Below are positions 8,146-17,100 of a stretch of DNA of 20,109 bases, piece by piece (position 1 is the stretch's first letter; the number at the start of each line of letters is the position of its first letter). The translations under genes and the position numbers were made by a program. The notes beneath the pieces are model-generated. The model was not told the origin of the DNA, ran no database searches, and worked only from the letters and a program-made list of their open reading frames with translations. Origin of the DNA: a virus; the IMG/VR virus record IMGVR_UViG_3300021085_000289, positions 1 to 20,109 of that record. One strand, written 5' to 3'.

Positions 8146-11100
8146 ATGAAAAAGAAGGCAGGACAGAATTCAGTCAGCAATATAAAAACTAGTAAGTTCT
8201 TACCGGGTGTATTCCAAACAGAACTTAATAAAACTTGGTTAGATAGCACATTGGATCAAATGGTTTCAAAAGGACCATTGGAAAGCATCAGTGGATTTGT
8301 TGGAAGTAAAGATGGTAAAGTATCGTCAGCTGACGATACATACATAACAACAGATTTTAATCCAGCTATTGTTTCATATAACAAAGAAAAACAAATAACT
8401 AACTTGCTTGCATTTGACGACATTGCAAATTCAATTAATGAAAATTTTAAAACATACAATTACAACTCGGCATACAACTCTACTAAGTTTAGTTTCAGTC
8501 CTCCAATTGATATTGACAAATTCACTAATCATCAAAACTACAGTTGGGTAGAAGAATTACCAGTATACGAAAGTGTACTAGCATCTGGTAGCGTAAACCC
8601 AATCACAGAAATTCGAGACAACAACAAGTCTACTATTGTAGATGATAACAACACAGTTGTACTAGAAAACCAAATGCTTATTAAATTTACAGGTGCAGGT
8701 TGGGACACAGCAGTTACAGGTAAAACATATATTGTAGCAGGATCAAGTGGTAAGTTTAGTTTATATGAATACATAGATGAAAACAATGTAAGAGTATATA
8801 ACAATACAGTAAAGCATTCAGAGAACACAGATGGTACTTGGACTAATGACACATTATTTAATGTTGAACCAAATTGGGACAGTAAGTATTTTCCAGTAAT
8901 AAATGCAGGTAATTTTGTAATTGGGCAAACATATAGAATTAATAGCGTAGACACAACAGATTTTACAACAGTTGGCGCAGCTGACAACAACATTGGTACA
9001 GTGTTCACTGCAACAGGTGTAGGAACATTAACTGGCGGAGCTCAACTATTAGTAGAACCAGAAATTGTAATAGGATTATATAATGCAGATGGTGTTAAAG
9101 ATCCGGTGTTTGATGGATTTTATTTTGTTGATCTAAATAACAATCCTACTAAGCTCGTGTATGACACACTTGTAAAGTTTGCAGGAAATTGGGCAACTAC
9201 AACAGATACAACAAATACATATTCAATAGCATACAAAATTGATACTATTGGAATTAACATAGCACTAGCGACGGCAGATGAAATAGCAACTATTCCAGTT
9301 ATATCACCTTCAAGTAATTTAATGTATGACAAGGGATCTATTGTTGCTCCTATAAAAGATTATATTGTTGTAGCTAAAAATGATAACGCTCAAACAGCAT
9401 GGAGCAGAAATAATCACTGGGTTAATACTAGTACAATTAAAAAGTTAATTGAACTGATACCTGGCTATGACTTTTCTGACATAGAAAGCACATATAGAAA
9501 AGCATCAAGGCCTATTATTGAATACACTACAGAATTGCACATGTGGAATCAAACTGAAAGTACTTCTAATGTTTCATACAAGGGTGTTGTTGATGAAGCA
9601 GTTACTATTGGAAACGAACCAACTACTACAGGTAAAACTTATGTGTACACAGACGACACTGATACTTTGATTCATACAGTTGGAGGTTCAGATGTTACAT
9701 TATCAGAAGGCGATACTTTCTCTGTATTAACAAGCACAGACAGTCGATGGATAGAAGCTGATGGTTACTACACGGCTGGCAAAGTAACACTTGCACAACA
9801 AAAAACACAAACAAATCAAACACCGTTATACAGATTTTATAACGAAGCCGGCGATGCATTAGAAAGCGTTAACGGAAAAAGATTTATTGGCGATAAAATA
9901 TTTGGATATAAAATTGGCACAGGTGCAAACGACCCTGAACTAGGATTTCCATTAAGTTATAAAGACACACCCAAGGGTGCTGAATTTGAATTTGAAAACT
10001 TTATTATAACACAAAAATATCATACTACATATTCTAATGCAGAAAACTCTAGAGGAACATATTCAAAAGATCAAGTTGGCTATAGTTTATTTAAACAAAA
10101 TAATATATTAAAAAATATATACATACCTGCTGGAGAAATGGCAGGTGCTGAAGAACATGTACAATATAAAGTAGATGTACCAGATTCAACATTAACAATA
10201 CCATACGGTGAAAACAACTGGCGCCCTACACAAGAAATTTTAGTACACAACAATGAAAATAATTTATCAATCACAACATTAACAAGCACAGGTGAATCAA
10301 CTACAAAAGAATCTGCAGACGGTGAAGTAATGATACTAGGCGTTGGTCAAGAAATTACATTTAAAAGTTTAAGTAGTATGACATTATCAATTGTATCACA
10401 TGGTACAACTATTACAAATAATACACCAGGTTGGATAAGCACTTATACATCATCAGCTGATAGTATAACTTTAAAAACAAGCGGATCAAGTAATAATACT
10501 AGATTTAATTTAGTAGGAAATGGTAATACAGTAATTCAAACATTTGTTGTATCTGAACAATGGGATAATTTATTTTATAATATAACAATAGATGGTAAAA
10601 GAATTGACCAATCTAATTTAACAATAAATGAAACAACAATTGATATAGACACAAGTGTTCTTAATAAAAATAGTTTGGTTGATTTATATTTTAGAAATGT
10701 AGACTTAGCAAACAAAACAATTAACAATAGTTTACCAGATGTACACAAACATAATGCAAACAACAAAGCTATTGAAACTTTTACTTTAAGTGAAACATTA
10801 GATCATTGGGTAGACAAACTAAACACATTGCCTGGGTTTGATGGGAAAGCATTTGAAGAAAATAATTACCAAAGCATTCCACATACATCACACTACGGTG
10901 GCACAATCTTTATGCATAAAGATATTAGTATAATGCACGACATTAATTACTCATCAAACGAATTAAGTGTAACTGGTGCATTAGTAGAACAAGCAAACGA
11001 GTTTGTAGCATTTAGACAACGAGTATCTGCACAAGCAAGAAGAATTTGGTCTGCGGGTGCTAGTACTGTACAAGAATTAGCCGACAATGCTATATACGAA

Positions 11101-14100
11101 GTTACAAGAAATCAACAGGATCACGGACTATACAAAGAATCAAACATGCTTTATATTAAGGGTGAAGACTACCAAACCTTTACACTAGAAGGTGATGCTA
11201 TAACTGATTTCCCTAAAACATTTAATACACGATTCTTAATCAACGGTGATAAGAATATTAGAGATCATGTTTATGTTTACTTAACAGAAGACAATGGCAG
11301 TGAAACACAAATAAGAAGATTATTATTAAAAGACACAGACTACACATTCATAGGCAAGACAGTTACATTAACATTAAATTATGCAGCCTATGATAGTTTA
11401 AAAACCAAACCAACAGTAGAAGTATACTATACACACATGGACGAACAAAGTTTTGTTCCAACCAGTATGGTAAAACTTGGACTAGCATATGGTATAGAAC
11501 CACAAGTAGATAATAATATATTATATACACACGACGGTAAAGAGATAGATGTTACTGGACAAGATTTAATTAATATTAATGCTCCTACATTTAATCCAGT
11601 TAACGCAGTAATATTTGAAATGGAAAAACGCATATTTGCAGGACTAGTTAAGCAAGATGCAATGTACAAAGACGAAGTACAGGGCAGAACAAAATACAGT
11701 GCGTATAATAATTATTTGCCTTCTCAACATAGACATACTTGGTATTCATTAGCAGATTTAAATAATTATTTAGAAAAGCATTACTATAAATGGGCCAAGC
11801 AAAACAATATTACAAGTTTTAATACATCAAATTATTTTGAAACAAACAATTCATTTACTTGGAATTATAGTACTATAACAATCAACAATGGATATAAGAA
11901 CCAAGCACTTCCAGGTCATTGGAAAGGTGCATACATGATGTTGTTTGGAACATGCACTCCACATCTTACTCCGTGGCATATGCTAGGTTATTCATTTAAA
12001 CCAACATGGTGGGACGCCGAGTATAATTGGGATACAAAGAGAAACGAATTACTAGACGCACTAAAACAAGGTACATATACAAACCCTACATCTGCAAAAG
12101 AATCGCAAGATATTAATGTTGCTAGACATTATTGGGATTGGGATAATCACTGCCCAGTTAATAATGCTGGTGAACTACGAGATCCTAGGTTTGTATTAGA
12201 TCCAAATTCAACACTTGTAGGTTTTGACAAAGAGCAAGAGTTTGTATTTGGTGACTGGGGACCAGTTGAGTATGAATGGAGAGCAAGTGCATTAGGACAA
12301 GCAGTAACAGTTGACGCAGTATTAAAACTTAATCCTGCAAAGGCTTGGACAGACTTTTTCCAACCAGGACAGTCTCAACAATTCTTAACAAGTGATTTTT
12401 ATAAAACGCCAGGTAACATATATGGCAATTCAGTTGAATACATACAAGTAAACTCATCACCTAGTACATTAGAACGCAATGGTTCTTTTGTAATGCTAGA
12501 TGACGACTACAGTACAATTGGTGCTGCAACATACGATTTAACAGATATAGGTACTCCTGGAAAGATTGACGCGATAAGTGTAATTGATCGTGGATTAAAC
12601 TTTACAACACAACATATTGTTTCTTATGTTCCATACTATAGTGAACTGCCAACTGGCATTGACTTGTATACAAAATTAAAACCAGTTTCTTTTGTAGCGA
12701 ATGGAATTGCACAAGCACAGTTTAACTTTATGATTAGACACAGTTTTAATACTAAACTAGATAATCTACATGATAATTTAACTACAAAGTTACAAACAAA
12801 ACTAAATGGATTTACAAGCAAACACTTGTTAAACATAAATGCAGAAACAAGTAGTGCTGGAGACTTCCAACTTGGAGCAGATGACTTTAGTGTAGAAATG
12901 TATAAAGGTACTACTGCAGAATTAGTTACTGCTAGTACATTAACAATTAAAAAAACATTAACCGGTTACACTGTAGAGGGTGTTAGTAATAATGCAAGAG
13001 AGTTTAGTTTTTACGAACCAAACCTAGCAGTACCAACAGCTTATACAACAAAAACTATTTTAAATCAATCAGTAAGACATTATAATAATTTTGTTACAGT
13101 TCCTAGTATTATTGAATATGATGCTGAACTACAGAAGCTACAAGATGTTTATAACTTTATAAGAGGTTACTGGAAATGGATGGACACAGTTGGATACACA
13201 CCAGAGTATGACGGTGATAGTTCTGCTTCAGACTTTGTTGCTTGGGCATTTACTGCCGAAGTAGGACAAGGCTATATTCTACAACTAGGTAGAGTAATAA
13301 AATATAAACCAAACACTGGTCATGTATATGAATATAATAAATTAGAATATAACAGTAATGATGTGTTAGCATCAGATAGTACACGACTAGATAATACTAG
13401 ACTAAGTATCAAGCGTATAGACGGTACAACTACAATTGAAACAAAACAAAAAGAATTTATAGGAAGTGTAACCAGTGCGGTATTAAATTACCAACATGTT
13501 ATTTTGTTTGAAAATAAAACAAAACTAGCAGTAAATATATTTGACGATGTTAAAAACATATCTCAGAAAAGATTACATGTATCTGGACAAAGAACACAAA
13601 ACTGGACTGGTGAGAAGAAAGCTCCAGGATATTTAATTGCAGGAAACAGTATTGTACAAAACTTTGATAGTGCAGTCGAAAGCATTAACGATATTTATAG
13701 AACAGATGTAGATGAATTTAATAGAACATTTGCAAAAGGAAAAGAACTCACACTAGGAAAATCAGAAGGAATGTTATTAGATGGACTAGGTATTAACGAA
13801 AATGTTCTTACAAAATATTATCAAGGAATGATTAGAGAAAAAGGTACACAAGGTGCAATCGAACATGTAGGCAAGAGTACAATATTAAATAATGGAGAAA
13901 CTAAAGTTTCTGCTTACGAACAGTACATGTTTAGACAATCTACTTTGGGCAATGATGACTTGGAAGATCCGTTAGAGATTGAAATAGTATCAAGTGACAT
14001 TACATCATCACCACAAGCCATATCATTAGACACTGCAACTACAGAAGCCAATGTAATAAATGCAACATTATCTAGAATTGTTAACGACAAGCCTATTACA

Positions 14101-17100
14101 TTTGAGACACTAGGATATGATGATTCAGAGAGTGATATACTTACAGGTGGTGAGCCGTTGTTTATTGAAACAACATATAGATCATTAAGTTTGCCAGATA
14201 TGCCAAATGTGTTTGATACCGAAGCCGACTACAATAAAATTCCAACTTGGAATGCTTCAACAAGTTATCAACTAGGTGACAAAGTAAGATACCAAGGACA
14301 GCTATGGAAATGTAATGTTGACTTTACAGGACTAACAGAAACATCAGGTACTATTTTAGTAAACGGTACTGCAACATATCCGACATTTGCATCAGGTACC
14401 CAGGCAATTATTGCTGGAACAACAACTACTTTAGAAAAAACTAATCCTTATTGGACAGATGTTGTTGCTGAAGGTACAGTTGTTAGTCCTACATTTAAAG
14501 ACACTAAAACATTATTTGTAGATGGAGTACAAATTAACTTTGATAAGAAAGTAGGTGTACCTACTGTTATTGGTCCTGCTATTATGTTAGCAGATGCTAA
14601 CGGTAGATTATTAGACACCACAGATAGATCAATAACTATTGCAATAAGAAATACAAACACAGGTGACACTGATACTACTATTGATTTTGATTATCCAGAT
14701 GTAACTGAAACATTTAGTGGAGATGCAACTGAAACAGCATTCACTATTTCACAATCATTAGGCGGAGCTATTGGTGACAATTACGAAATACAAAGTGTAA
14801 CAGTAGATGGCGTTGCATCAACTGACCCTACAGACTATTCTGTAAGTGGACAAGTTATTACATTTACAAGTGCACCTGCAACAGGATCGAATAATATCGT
14901 TGTAGTTTTAAATCACATCACATTCCAATTAACACAAGCACAAATTAGAGATAAAATTAATAATGCAAATATTACTAACTTAACATGTACAATTGAAAAC
15001 ATAGGCAGTATAGACAGATTACAACTAAGCTACCAAGACACAGATGTAGAGAACAGCTTGGTACTAAAACCTGGAAGTGGTCCACATGGATCTAACAACT
15101 ACTATGCAAACAGTGAATTAGGATTTATTACTTCACCAACTGAGAATGTTGAGATAGTAGTAGCACAACAAAAACAAAATCAGTCTACAAGTGTAGACAT
15201 GACAGTAAATGAAATAGCAGGATTTATTAATGGCGAATCTAATGGAGCATTAGCAAATGTAACTGCTACAGTTGATAGTAATAAGCTAGTAATAACAAAA
15301 GCTAATAACACATCAGTTACTAATTTATATTTTTCTGGAAGTGCATGTGCATTATTGGGTATTACAACTGGCACAACAGACTATGTTAACATTGAGCAAG
15401 ATGTTCCAGTTCCTGCAGATCTTAACTTTGCTATAGACAAGATAAAAATTACATTAGCAAACGCAGGTGTTACAGATGTAATAGTTGCAAGAGTAGGTAA
15501 CGCACTTTCAATATCATCAACTGCTGCGTCATTGACACTTGGTGATACAACCTTTAACAGTAGTGCTGGTATAGTAACAGGCACTGTATTTTCAACTTCA
15601 ACAAATGTTGCAAATACATTTACTGACACTAAAACAATAGATGGAATTGAAGTAGATCACTTTACTGTAATAGATACTTCACAAGACCCAGCATTGTTTA
15701 ACATATTAGTATCCGATGACAGTGATTATAGTGTTGCAACAGTAGGCGGAATTAATACAAAATTCTATAGTTGGAATGTATTCCAAGCACAACAATCAGC
15801 AGTACCATTGTTTACAAAACCAGACCCAGCATTAAACACATTAGATAACTTTACTACATGTGGTATATGTGCAGGAACAACAAGTTCAGATGGAAATGAT
15901 GCAGAAGTAACAACTAATATTCCACATGGATTAACAGTGGGTAGCTATGTTATGTTATTAAATACAACTACCACACCAAACATAGACGGCATACATAAAA
16001 TAACAAAACTAGGTGAAAAGTCTAATGTATTTTACATAGACGAATACATTGAGTCGTGTGGTAACGCAGTATCTGTTTTACCATTAGTGACTACTAGATT
16101 TGCTAGCAAAGATCAAAGAGAAACTGCATTGCTAAGTAACAGTTGGAATTTACCAGTTAATAAAGTAGTATTTGCTAATACTAACCCAACAGGCACAGAA
16201 AACCTTAGAGGAACATATGTTAGAATGATACAAAGTTACGATATACATTCAGCAGGTACAACAATCCAAGCAGGTAATTATTATAGAATACAGTCAGTAG
16301 GAACTACTGACTTTACAACAATTGGCGCTGGTGCAAACACAGTAGGTACTATATTTGCTTCAACAGGCGCAACCACAGGTACAGGCACTGCTTTAAGAAT
16401 AGCTTCAACTGAGACCCGAAGAACTACTACCAGGCCAACTAATAAAGATATTGATAGCATGGTAATTTATAATCATGTTAACAACCAAGCCAAAGTACAA
16501 CTTGAAGCATGGGATCCAATGAGAAAGATATTACCAGGTATAGCTAGACAAAACATAGACTATATTAACCACTCAGACAACGCAATATATAACACATCAA
16601 CTGATGTTAACCAACACATTGACTTAGACACATCTTGGGGCAATGATCAGGTTGGAACAAGATGGTGGGATATTAGTAAGGTTAGATATGTTGACTACGA
16701 TCAAGGTGATGCTCAATACAAAACAAATCATTGGGGTAGACAAGAGAACGGCAGTGAAATTGTTGTGTGGGAATGGATTAAATCAACAGTAGCACCAGAC
16801 GATTACGATGAAGAAGTTGGAAAAAATACAGAGATGTTTGGTACTGTTGCAACAGGCGAAGCGTTCTCATACTATGACGAAGTAGCTAAAGAAACACAAT
16901 ATTATTATACAACAGAAGAAGAATGGAGTGAACAAACACTTTCATATAAAACTGTTTATTACTTCTGGGTAAAAAATAAAACAACACTAACAGACACTAG
17001 ATCACTTTCAGCATATGAGGCTTCTTTAATAATTGATAACCCTACTGCTAATGGTGTTAGTTGGTTTGCTGTTATAAGTGAAAAAGAATTCTTAATAGAT

